A DNA stretch of 15,669 nucleotides from Actinomycetes bacterium (GCA_021799915.1 JAJYZN010000048.1:1-15669), one strand, 5' to 3'; positions 7,407 to 14,528 are shown, counted from the stretch's first letter. A program made the numbers and translations. The notes: generated from the letters alone by a model not told the origin.

Positions 7407-8548
7407 CCACGGTCGAAGTGGCCGGCGTCGGCCTGCACCCGTTCGGCAGGTTCCCCGGGACCAGCGTCTCGGACATGGGGGTCGTGGCCGTGTCTGCCGC
7501 TCTGGCCGAGGCGGGTATCGGTCGGGGAGGGTTCCAGGCCGCGTACTGCGGCACTGCCTACGGTGGTGTCGCCTCGGGCCACCGGGTGCTGGGAAAGCTG
7601 GGCATGACCGGCATGCCGATCGTCGACGTGGAGGCCGGGTGCGCCAGTGGCGCCGCCGCCCTGATGCTGGCCTCGTCGGCCATACGGGCGGGGCAGTACG
7701 ACACGGTGTTGGTGTTCGGCATCGAGAAGATGCCGAAGGGGATGATCCGGTCGTCGTTCTTCGAGCCCTGGCAGGAGGAAGCCGGTCTGGCCGCCACTCC
7801 GGCCTACTTCGCTCTCCGGGCCCAGCGGCTCATGACGACGTCGGGGGTGACCAAGGACGACTTGGCGTCGGTGGTCGTGAAGAACCGCCGGCACGGGGTG
7901 CACAACCCCGATGCCATGTTCCAAACCGAGGTCGACGCGTCGTCGGTGCTGACGTCACGAGTGGTGTGCGAGCCCCTGCACCTGTGGATGCTCTGCACCC
8001 CGAACGAAGGCGCGGCCGCAGTGCTGCTCACCGCCGGTGGGCCGGCTCCCGGTCGCGCCGCCGGGCGAGTCCGCCTGGCCGCGGCCGAGCTCCGCTCCCA
8101 CCTCGCCGGACCTGTGCTGAGCGAGTCCACGCCGATGTCAGGTACGGCCGACGATTCGGTGCCCCCGGCGTCGACGCTGGCCGCCACCGCGGCCTACGAG
8201 TCAGCGGGGGTCGGACCCGACGACCTCGACTTGGTCGAGTGCCAGGACACCGATGCCGCCCGCGAGCTCATCTCCTACGAGGAGCTGGGCCTGTGCCCCG
8301 TCGGGGGATCGGCTGATCTCCTCCGACGGGGCGACACCGCCAGAGGTGGGAGGTTGCCGGTGAACCTGAGCGGCGGCCTGCTTTCCAAGGGCGAGCCGCT
8401 GGGGGCGTCGGCCCTGGGTCAGGTCGTCGAGCTGGTCCGTCAGCTCCGAGGCCAGGCTGGTGATCGTCAGCACCCCGGCGCCCGGGTGGCGCTGGCCCAC
8501 ACCGTGGGCCGGGGGGCCAACGCCGGAGTGAGCATCCTCACCCGCTGA
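7403..8548 (+). CDS. SCP2/Ltp-type thiolase-fold protein, probable acyl-CoA retro-aldolase
   Basis: 381 residues from GTG 7403, which overlaps the DUF35 stop by 4 bases. Thiolase fold: VEAGCASGAAAL with Cys80 at the nucleophile position, LCTPNEGAAAVLL (198-210), LVECQDTDAARELISYEELG and LSGGLLSKGEPLGASALGQ. Two residues of canonical SCP2 thiolases are changed: HDCF reads QDTD (Gln281), and the His of GHPLGA is Glu331 (GEPLGA). Without these histidines Claisen thiolysis is unlikely. With the DUF35 neighbour, the best analogue is Ltp2, a thiolase-superfamily aldolase with a rebuilt active site, which cleaves a 17-hydroxy-steroid C22-CoA ester to a C17 ketone and propionyl-CoA. There is no C-terminal sterol-carrier domain. 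Fold and coupling are seen; reaction is inferred. Confidence 0.85.
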   Translation: MTTVEVAGVGLHPFGRFPGTSVSDMGVVAVSAALAEAGIGRGGFQAAYCGTAYGGVASGHRVLGKLGMTGMPIVDVEAGCASGAAALMLASSAIRAGQYDTVLVFGIEKMPKGMIRSSFFEPWQEEAGLAATPAYFALRAQRLMTTSGVTKDDLASVVVKNRRHGVHNPDAMFQTEVDASSVLTSRVVCEPLHLWMLCTPNEGAAAVLLTAGGPAPGRAAGRVRLAAAELRSHLAGPVLSESTPMSGTADDSVPPASTLAATAAYESAGVGPDDLDLVECQDTDAARELISYEELGLCPVGGSADLLRRGDTARGGRLPVNLSGGLLSKGEPLGASALGQVVELVRQLRGQAGDRQHPGARVALAHTVGRGANAGVSILTR

Positions 8549-9284
8549 CGGAACGGTGCACGTCGTCTCGCACTCTCCGGGTCAGAGCAGCTATCGCGGC
8601 GCGGGTATCGATCCCCAGGCGAACGAGACGCCGCATGTGTGAGGGACGCCGGGCGACGAGACGTAGGGCGCCGGCACGGTCGATGGTGCCATCGGGTCGC
8701 AACAGCTCGATCATAGAAGCGTCGAGCAATTCGTCGGCGAGGCGATCACTGATCGCCCGATAGACCGACCAGCGGCAGTCGTTGCGTTCGCACACCGCGG
8801 CCACCGCCGCGGTCTCCATGTCCACCAGGGAGATCCCACCGGCATGGAGGTTGGTGGCTTCCTCGGCTCCGGTGACGAGCCCGGTACAGGTGAGGAGGGT
8901 GCCCGAAGGTTGGGTGTCAGGTGGCGCCGTAGGTCGGTAGCTGCGCCCCGACATGCGGTCGATCACCGCACCGGGCACCACGACATCGGCGATCGACAGT
9001 GCCGGATCGACTGCACCGGACACACCGGCGACCAGGACCCTGCTCACCTCGATGGCGTCGAGGATCCTCGCCGTCGACCCGGCTGCGTTCGCCGAACCGA
9101 CTCCGATGGTGGCCACGAGGACCGGAGCCCCCTGGACCGTTCCGGTCCAGGCCCGCCTTCCGCCGACCCGGGCGGGCGTCAGCGCGAGCGATCGGACCAG
9201 GGGTCGGATCTCTGCTTCCATGGCCGCCAGCACGGTCAGCGTTCCCGTGCGGCCGGGCGTCGGTGGCTGGTTCGCGTTGGTCAT
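8538..9284 (-). CDS. MTA/SAH nucleosidase-like (PNP/UDP phosphorylase superfamily) protein
   Basis: 248 residues. The start is the ATG at 9284-9282, which overlaps the TGA of the CoA-transferase gene (ATGA). Residues match the MTAN active site: Glu25 in AMEAE (E. coli Glu12), GVGSANAA (61-68), Glu157 in VDMETAA (Glu174) and Asp180 in AISD (Asp197). It should therefore bind a nucleoside-like ligand and cleave its N-glycosidic bond or phosphorolyse it. The C-terminal 60 residues (GALRLVARRPSHMRRLVRL) are Arg-rich and extend beyond typical MTAN, as in hopanoid-associated phosphorylases (HpnG), though no hopanoid genes are here. It is odd as the last gene of an acyl-CoA operon. Its 3' end overlaps the convergent thiolase-fold gene by 11 bases. 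Confidence 0.82.
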   Translation of the reverse strand: MTNANQPPTPGRTGTLTVLAAMEAEIRPLVRSLALTPARVGGRRAWTGTVQGAPVLVATIGVGSANAAGSTARILDAIEVSRVLVAGVSGAVDPALSIADVVVPGAVIDRMSGRSYRPTAPPDTQPSGTLLTCTGLVTGAEEATNLHAGGISLVDMETAAVAAVCERNDCRWSVYRAISDRLADELLDASMIELLRPDGTIDRAGALRLVARRPSHMRRLVRLGIDTRAAIAALTRRVRDDVHRSVSG

Positions 9285-10582
9285 ACGACGCCCCGGTCCT
9301 CCATCGCTTCCAGCTCGTCGGGCGAGAGGCCGACGAGTGTGCACCAGACCTCCGCATTGTGCTGGCCGAGGAGTGGTGCACCCGAGGGTGCCGTCGGGGG
9401 GCGCCCTGTGAAACGCGGAAACGGGGCCTGCTGGCGGACGGGCCCGACGACGGGGTCCTCTACGGTCACGAGATCACCGCGCTCGGCCATGTGAGGGTCG
9501 GAGAAGATATCGGCCGCACTGTACGCGGTACCCACCGGGACGTCGTGCTGGACGCACCGGCGCTCGATCTCGGCCGCGGGGAGCTGGGCCGTCCATCGGG
9601 CTACCACTTCGTTGATCTCGTCACCGCGCTCGGCCCGCTGGGCCAACGTGGCGTATCGGGGGTCCTCGGCCAGGTCAGGGCGATCCATGGCCCGGCAGAG
9701 ACGAGCGAAATTGGCGTCGGAGCCGGCGACGATGCAGACGAACGAGTGGTCGGCGGTGGGGTAGTTGTCCAGGGGGGCAGAGTGACTGAGCCGGTTCCCC
9801 TCGCGTTGGCGGATGACCCCGAGACGATCGTAGGCGGCGAGCGTCCACTCGAGGATCCTGAGCACCGACCCGTAGAGCGGCGCGTCGATGACCGCCCCCG
9901 AGCGCCTGCTGGCCGGGTCCCGGCCGTGGTCTCTCCCGTAGAGTCCCGAGACGGCGGCCAGCGCGGCGAACACCCCGGTCAGGTAGTCAGACACCGTTAC
10001 CCCGGGTCGGACCGGAGGTCGGTCCGGTTCTCCGGTCAGGTGGAGAAGTCCGCCGTAGCTGATCCCCAGGCGATCGAGACCGGGTCGGGGAGAGTACGGC
10101 CCGGTCTGGCCGAAGACGCTGATCCGGACGTACACCACCGACGGGTCCAGGTCATCGGGCCCCAGGTGCCAACGCTCCATGGTCCCAGGACGGAAGTTCT
10201 CACAGACCACGTCGCTGTGGCCGACCAGGCGGCGGAACAGTTCCTGGCCGTCGGCCGTCCGCAGGTCGCACGTCACGCTTCGGCGACCGCGACCCTCCAC
10301 TGCCCACGAGAGGGAGTAGCCGGGACTGCTGTCGCCCCCGGCGTCGCCCCCGCCGTCGCTCCGGTGGTCGTTGCGGCCGTCGGCACTGTCGCCGCGGTCA
10401 CTGCCGGCATTGGTGGAGACGAAGGGTCCCATGGTGCGCATGAAGTCCCCTCCCCCGGGGAGCTCCACCTTGATGACGTCGGCCCCTAGCTCACCCAGCA
10501 GGCCAGCACAGAACGGCGCCGATATCCGGGTCCCCGCATCGATGACCCGGATTCCGGCCAGGGGCCCGGTTTCGCTGGTCAC
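9281..10582 (-). CDS. Class III CoA-transferase (CaiB/BaiF family)
   Basis: 433 residues. GTG 10582-10580 is chosen because it overlaps the crotonase stop (GTGA) and opens directly into LAGIRVIDAGTRISAPFCAG, the family N-terminus; the frame extends upstream but has no family similarity. Moves CoA between carboxylic acids through an aspartyl-CoA thioester. Asp170 in PGLDRLGISYGG is at the position of the catalytic Asp (169 in formyl-CoA transferase). Other motifs: LGADVIKVE (32-40), VVCENFRPGTMERW and the C-terminal GAPLLGQHNAEV. Residues ~56-87 are an Asp/Gly/Ser-rich low-complexity insertion where relatives have a short loop before RSVTCDL. The gene could activate a catabolic acid without ATP, complementing the ligase on the other arm. 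Substrates unknown. Confidence 0.9.
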   Translation of the reverse strand: MTSETGPLAGIRVIDAGTRISAPFCAGLLGELGADVIKVELPGGGDFMRTMGPFVSTNAGSDRGDSADGRNDHRSDGGGDAGGDSSPGYSLSWAVEGRGRRSVTCDLRTADGQELFRRLVGHSDVVCENFRPGTMERWHLGPDDLDPSVVYVRISVFGQTGPYSPRPGLDRLGISYGGLLHLTGEPDRPPVRPGVTVSDYLTGVFAALAAVSGLYGRDHGRDPASRRSGAVIDAPLYGSVLRILEWTLAAYDRLGVIRQREGNRLSHSAPLDNYPTADHSFVCIVAGSDANFARLCRAMDRPDLAEDPRYATLAQRAERGDEINEVVARWTAQLPAAEIERRCVQHDVPVGTAYSAADIFSDPHMAERGDLVTVEDPVVGPVRQQAPFPRFTGRPPTAPSGAPLLGQHNAEVWCTLVGLSPDELEAMEDRGVV

Positions 10583-11433
10583 CCCGGCGGCGGCACGTCG
10601 CCGCGGTCCCGATCGGCCAGAACCTCCTTCATGGACCCCTTCTGCCGGCGGGCGTCGAGCGCCTGGAGGGCCGTGGCCGTGTTGTGCATCCAGTGGTGAG
10701 CCATGAAGTGGTACTTCCACGACGCGGACAGTCCCATCAGGTCCGCCGTGTGATTGATCGAGTCCTTCACCACCTGCGCCGTCACCGGGGGGACGAGGGC
10801 GACGCGCTGTGCCAGCTCCATGGCCCGGGCGTCGAGCTCGTCAGCAGGCACGACCCGGTTCACCAGGCCAAGCCGCCAAGCCTCCTGGGCATCGATGGTC
10901 TCCCCGGTGAGCAGGAACTCCTTGGCCTTGCGGACTCCCAGCTCCCAGGGTTCCACCAGCAGCTCGACTCCCGCACCGGTCATCTTCAGGACTGGGTTGG
11001 AGAATTGAGCGTCGTCGGCGGCGACGATCAAGTCACACATGCACGCCAGCATGAGCCCGGCGGCCACGCAGCTGCCACGGACTGCGGCGATGGTCGGCTT
11101 GCGAAAGTCGCGGATGCGTCGGCAACGGTCGAAGTACATCACCTTCTCGTGGTGGAACTTGCCCTCGGGGGTCTCGCGCAGCTTGATCCACTCGTCGCCC
11201 TCCTCCTGACCCACCAGGGACTTGAGGTCATGGCCGGCGGAGAAGTGCCGTCCGGCTCCGGTAAGGATGACCACCCGGACCGCGTCGTCGGAGTCGGCTC
11301 GATCGAAGGCCGAGTCGATCCCATCGATCAGGGCGGTGTCTTGGGCGTTGGCCACCGCCGGACGGTTCATCGTCACCGTTGCTACGGCGCCTTCGACGTC
11401 GTAGCGGACCACCGAGCCCTGACCGTTCTGCAT
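10579..11433 (-). CDS. Crotonase-fold (enoyl-CoA hydratase/isomerase) protein with altered active site
   Basis: 284 residues. ATG 11433-11431 has a Shine-Dalgarno (GAAAGGG, complement of 11442-11448) 8 bases away. Oxyanion-hole segments are present: FSAGHDLKSL (64-73) and AAVRGSCVAAGLMLA (116-130). However, both acid/base glutamates of enoyl-CoA hydratase are missing: rat Glu144 corresponds to Met128 and Glu164 to Val148 (AQFSNPVLK). Ordinary hydration is therefore doubtful; isomerase, hydrolase or lyase chemistry with other residues is possible. The C-terminus is His/Met-rich (KYHFMAHHWMHNTATAL, from about 240). The gene follows the alpha-type ACAD by 30 bases and overlaps the CoA-transferase start by 4, so it belongs to the same operon. 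Superfamily certain, reaction not. Confidence 0.88.
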   Translation of the reverse strand: MQNGQGSVVRYDVEGAVATVTMNRPAVANAQDTALIDGIDSAFDRADSDDAVRVVILTGAGRHFSAGHDLKSLVGQEEGDEWIKLRETPEGKFHHEKVMYFDRCRRIRDFRKPTIAAVRGSCVAAGLMLACMCDLIVAADDAQFSNPVLKMTGAGVELLVEPWELGVRKAKEFLLTGETIDAQEAWRLGLVNRVVPADELDARAMELAQRVALVPPVTAQVVKDSINHTADLMGLSASWKYHFMAHHWMHNTATALQALDARRQKGSMKEVLADRDRGDVPPPG

Positions 11434-11441
11434 GGTGGCTA

Positions 11442-11448
11442 CCCTTTC
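11442..11448 (-). promoter_or_regulatory. Ribosome binding site of the crotonase gene
   Basis: On the minus strand GAAAGGG lies 8 bases before the ATG at 11433. It sits inside the 30-base gap after the ACAD stop, so the crotonase gene is translated from its own site within the operon. Confidence 0.6.
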
Positions 11449-11463
11449 GCCCGTCTATACCGA

Positions 11464-12642
11464 TCAGCCGCGGGGGAGCCCGAGGACACGCTCACCCACC
11501 AACGTGCGCTGGATCTCGTTGGTCCCGGCGAAGATCGAAGCCGCCTGGTAGTACAGCCAGCTCCGTTGCCACGCACCGTCGCCGGGGTTCTCGTCGGCCC
11601 CCTGCCACAGCGGCGCCGCCGGTCCGAGGATCTCCATGGCGTGGCGGTGGAGGCGCTGGGACATCTCGCTCCAGTAGAGCTTGAGCGCGCTTCCCTCGGG
11701 ACCAGGGTCCTCTCCCTTGGCCATCTTGGAAAGCGAACGCCAGTTGTGGAGCTGGAACAGGCGCACCTCGGTGTAGGTCTCGGCCAACGCCTGGCGGTGC
11801 CGCCAGTCGTCGAATGCACCGTTCTGCTCGGCCAGCCGGAGGAGCTCGTCGACGAGCTGGGTGTGGATGACGAGCTGGCGGGGGTTCACGCCTCGCTCAT
11901 GGGCCAGCGTGGAGCCGGCGACGTTCCACCCACGCCCTCGTTCCCCCACGAGATGATCGGCGGGAACGAAGACATCGTCGAAGAACACCTCGTTGAACTC
12001 GGCTTCGCCGGTCAGCTGGACCAGGGGTCGGACTTCGACACCGTCGGCGTGCATGTCCACCGCCAGCGCCGAGATTCCCTGCTGGGGACGGGGAGCGTCG
12101 GGCTCGGTCCGGGCCAGGCAGAGTCCCCAGTCGGCGAACTGGGCATAGGAGGTCCAAACTTTGCGTCCGTTCAAGAGGTACCCGCCGTCCCCCGGCTCGG
12201 CCCGGGTGGTGAGCGAGGCCAGGTCGCTCCCGGCGTCGGGCTCGCTGAAGAGCTGGCACCAGATCTCTGTGGCCGAGAGGATCGCCGGGAGCCAGCGCCG
12301 ACGCTGGTCGAGGGTGCCATGGGCCAGGAGGGTGGGACCCACGAGATTGATCCCGATCCGGCCCACGAGCTCGGGAGCCCGGGCCCTCGCCAGCTCCTCG
12401 GTCACCACGAAGTTCTCGACCGGGCCGAAGCCTCGGCCTCCGACGTCGACCGGCCACGTGACTCCGACCCACCCGGCCGCCGCCAGGTCGTGCTGCCAGC
12501 GCCGGCCGAAGTCCACCGCGTCGGCCAGATCCTCGAACCGGGGAGGCAGGCCGACCCCGTACTCCCAGGGGAGGTTGGCTTCGAGCCACATGCGCAGCTC
12601 AGCCCGTAACGCTTCCTGGTCGGGGGTGGTACTGAGGTCCAT
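11464..12642 (-). CDS. Acyl-CoA dehydrogenase, alpha (FadE26-like) type
   Basis: 392 residues from ATG 12642; ATG 12648 would add two residues, and ATG 12678 twelve with no family similarity. Complete ACAD: LFSEPDAGSDLASLTTRA (131-148), NGRKVWTSYAQFADWGL (158-174), FNEVFFDDVFVPADHLVG (216-233) and IFAGTNEIQRTLVGERVLG (370-388). The MCAD Glu376 position is Gly; Glu249 in STLAHER is the likely catalytic base, as in isovaleryl-CoA dehydrogenase and mycobacterial alpha subunits. It is the first gene of the minus-strand operon. It diverges from a beta-type ACAD across 73 bases, so the two probably assemble as an alpha2beta2 heterotetramer like ChsE4-ChsE5 (FadE26-FadE27). The substrate may be a steroid or another bulky branched acyl-CoA; this is inference. 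Confidence 0.92.
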   Translation of the reverse strand: MDLSTTPDQEALRAELRMWLEANLPWEYGVGLPPRFEDLADAVDFGRRWQHDLAAAGWVGVTWPVDVGGRGFGPVENFVVTEELARARAPELVGRIGINLVGPTLLAHGTLDQRRRWLPAILSATEIWCQLFSEPDAGSDLASLTTRAEPGDGGYLLNGRKVWTSYAQFADWGLCLARTEPDAPRPQQGISALAVDMHADGVEVRPLVQLTGEAEFNEVFFDDVFVPADHLVGERGRGWNVAGSTLAHERGVNPRQLVIHTQLVDELLRLAEQNGAFDDWRHRQALAETYTEVRLFQLHNWRSLSKMAKGEDPGPEGSALKLYWSEMSQRLHRHAMEILGPAAPLWQGADENPGDGAWQRSWLYYQAASIFAGTNEIQRTLVGERVLGLPRG

Positions 12643-12715
12643 CGGCATTCCAGCATGACACAGGCGAGACCGGACCATGACGCCCGTGTCACGTTGGACC
12701 GTAGACTCGGCGACC
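12643..12715. promoter_or_regulatory. Divergent control region between the two ACAD genes
   Basis: 73 bases must drive both genes. On the plus strand TAGACT (12702-12707) ends 8 bases before GTG 12716, fitting a leaderless start. An inverted repeat, TGACAC (12656-12661) and GTGTCA (12686-12691), is separated by 24 bases and centred between the genes, a possible shared operator. The minus-strand promoter is unclear; CATGCT (complement of 12652-12657) is a weak -10 candidate. Confidence 0.4.
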
Positions 12716-13882
12716 GTGGACTTCGACCTTTCAGACGATCAGCTCGCGCTCCGCACCGCCGCTGGGGCACTGCTGGACCAACCGCGTTGGGTCGAGCGCC
12801 TCCGCTCCCGAGTGGGCACCGGGACGCTGGTGGGACCGAGGGCCGGGGTAGCCGCCTCGGGATACGACGAAGTGCTGTGGTCAGCGATGGCGGAGCAGGG
12901 TTGGACGGCGGTCGAGCGTCCAGAGTCCGAGGGGGGACTGGGACTCGGCATGGTGGAAGTCGCCGTGCTGTGCCAGGAGATCGGTCGCCGGGTGGCACCG
13001 GTGCCCTTCCTGCCATCCCTCCTGGCACTCGGGGCCCTGTCGGGCGCCGCCGACGAGTGCGGGGGCGACGACCCGAGGCTCACCGCGTGGGGGACGGCCC
13101 TTTCGGCTGGGGATGCAGTGGGCTGCGTGGCCTGGTCGGCCCGACCCGGTGCCGTCGAGGTATCCGAACCCGCCAGGGCTGGCGACCGGCCGCTCCTGTC
13201 TGGGCGACCGGATCCGGTGCTCTACGGTCCCTCGGCGTCGGTGGCGGTCGTGGTCACCGACGACGCTCTCTACGCCGTGGACCTGGGAGCCACCGGGCGG
13301 CCGGCACCGGTGTCGGCTATGGACCGGACCCGTGAGTTGGGATGGCTGGATCTTGACCGGACGCCGGCGATCTACCTCGGCGGCCGACCGGCGGTGGCAC
13401 GCCTCTTGGACCGAGCGGTCACCGGAGCGGCCGCCGAAATGCTCGGTGCTGCCGAGAGGGTCCTCGAGATGACGGTCGACTACGCCCGCGACCGCATCCA
13501 ATTCGGTCGTCCCATCGGCAGCTTTCAGGCCGTCAAGCACCGCCTGGCTGATGCCCTGGTTGATGTCGAGGGAATGAGGTCTGCGGTCTACTACGCCGCC
13601 TGGTGCACCTCGTGTACAGACCCGGATGCCTCGCTGGCGGCCTCCATGGCCAAAGCTTGGTGCTCCGACGCGTCCCGCCGGGTGATGGCATCGGGATTAC
13701 AGGTCCACGGTGGCATCGGGTTCACCTGGGAGCACGATACGCACCTCTACCTGAAGAGGGCGCAACTGGACCAGGTGTCCTTCGGAGATGCAAATTGGCA
13801 CCGGGACCGCATCGCCGGCATCCTGCGACGTCGGATGGCTGCCAGTCAGGGCGACGTCGTCGGACACCTCGACCCCCGGTAG
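12716..13882 (+). CDS. Acyl-CoA dehydrogenase, beta (FadE27/FadE28-like) type
   Basis: 388 residues from GTG 12716, where the chain begins DFDLSDDQLALR, the usual ACAD N-terminus; ATG 12677 would add 13 unrelated residues. The N-terminal and middle domains are diverged: no SEPGAGSD motif is seen. The C-terminal domain is well conserved: DRIQFGRPIGSFQAVKHRLA, then QVHGGIGFTWEHDTHLYLKRA. The MCAD Glu376 position is Gly (SFGDAN) and the helix-G position is Asp rather than Glu, so it probably lacks its own catalytic base. This is what is expected of the beta subunit in actinobacterial alpha2beta2 ACADs, which helps form the FAD site while the alpha subunit supplies the Glu. Its likely partner is the divergent gene at 12642-11464. 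It is also the split version of the N-terminal half of the first gene. Confidence 0.88.
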   Translation: MDFDLSDDQLALRTAAGALLDQPRWVERLRSRVGTGTLVGPRAGVAASGYDEVLWSAMAEQGWTAVERPESEGGLGLGMVEVAVLCQEIGRRVAPVPFLPSLLALGALSGAADECGGDDPRLTAWGTALSAGDAVGCVAWSARPGAVEVSEPARAGDRPLLSGRPDPVLYGPSASVAVVVTDDALYAVDLGATGRPAPVSAMDRTRELGWLDLDRTPAIYLGGRPAVARLLDRAVTGAAAEMLGAAERVLEMTVDYARDRIQFGRPIGSFQAVKHRLADALVDVEGMRSAVYYAAWCTSCTDPDASLAASMAKAWCSDASRRVMASGLQVHGGIGFTWEHDTHLYLKRAQLDQVSFGDANWHRDRIAGILRRRMAASQGDVVGHLDPR

Positions 13883-13951
13883 GACGGCACGACACCCGCC
13901 GACAGCACGTTCGGCCTTCCGGTGCCGATCCGACCCACGTTCCCTCCCCGA

Positions 13952-14521
13952 TCAGCCCGACGTCACCCGTTGCCCGGCGATCGAGTCGATCCGGTAGGTG
14001 CCACCCCCGGTCTCCGAGCCAGCCGGCGTGGTCACAATTTCCCGCTCGACCACCTTGACCACGTAGCCGCCGTGCACGGTCACTGCGAAGCGGATGGACC
14101 CCGAGACCTGGCGGGCCTCGGTGGCTGTGACGAGCGAGGAGACCGGCTCCGAGCCGACATAGGTGGAGCCGTGAGAGATGAAACCGTCGACCTTCAGCAG
14201 TTGGTCCACTGGGCCCAGGGCGCCCAGCGCCTTCTTACCGGTGACGTGAGCGACCTGGTGCGGCGTGCCGATCGGCCCGCCCTTGATCAGCGTCTCGACG
14301 GCCTGAGCGGGTGCCCGGTACGCGACGCCGACGACTTCGGATCCCGAAGCCGACGTGTAGACAGCGGAGAGGCTCGGGGCGGCGAGCGTCTCACCGGCGG
14401 CGTTGTGCACGGCCAAGTCGGCGCCCGGGGGGGCCTGACGCAGCCCGAGAACGGCCGCTCCGACGGCCAGCCCGACCAAGAGGCAGAGGATGAGGATGGG
14501 TGCTCCCGAGTCTCGCCGCAC
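13952..14521 (-). CDS. Membrane-anchored protein of unknown function
   Basis: 189 residues from GTG 14521-14519. Residues ~9-27 (ILILCLLVGLAVGAAVLGL) form one hydrophobic segment after a short Arg-containing N-terminus, with no Cys lipobox. It is either an uncleaved anchor or a signal peptide, with ~160 residues outside the membrane. The exported part is rich in Gly, Val, Ser and Thr and looks beta-rich (VVGVAYRAPAQAVETL, HGSTYVGSEPVSSLV, FAVTVHGGYVVKVVER). I do not recognise a domain. The start is supported by TACCCT 7 bases upstream. Its 3' end faces the beta-type ACAD gene across 69 bases. A link to lipid metabolism is not shown. Confidence 0.7.
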   Translation of the reverse strand: MRRDSGAPILILCLLVGLAVGAAVLGLRQAPPGADLAVHNAAGETLAAPSLSAVYTSASGSEVVGVAYRAPAQAVETLIKGGPIGTPHQVAHVTGKKALGALGPVDQLLKVDGFISHGSTYVGSEPVSSLVTATEARQVSGSIRFAVTVHGGYVVKVVEREIVTTPAGSETGGGTYRIDSIAGQRVTSG

Positions 14522-14528
14522 GCTGCCC

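Noticed and set aside
7403..8548. Annotation as an ordinary acetyl-CoA acetyltransferase
   Set aside because: Two histidines normal for SCP2-type thiolases are replaced by Gln281 and Glu331, and a DUF35 partner is coupled, so plain thiolase is misleading.
8999..10489. Plus-strand open frame (496 codons) opposite the nucleosidase-like and CoA-transferase genes
   Set aside because: Shadow of two coupled minus-strand genes with intact active-site motifs.
10684..12609. Long plus-strand open frame (641 codons) opposite the crotonase and ACAD genes
   Set aside because: It mirrors two genes with clear family motifs on the minus strand. Its own translation has no recognisable domain; long antisense frames are expected in GC-rich DNA.
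13885..13927. CGGCAC/GTGCCG inverted repeat between convergent genes, considered as a terminator
   Set aside because: The loop is about 31 bases and no T-run follows on either strand.
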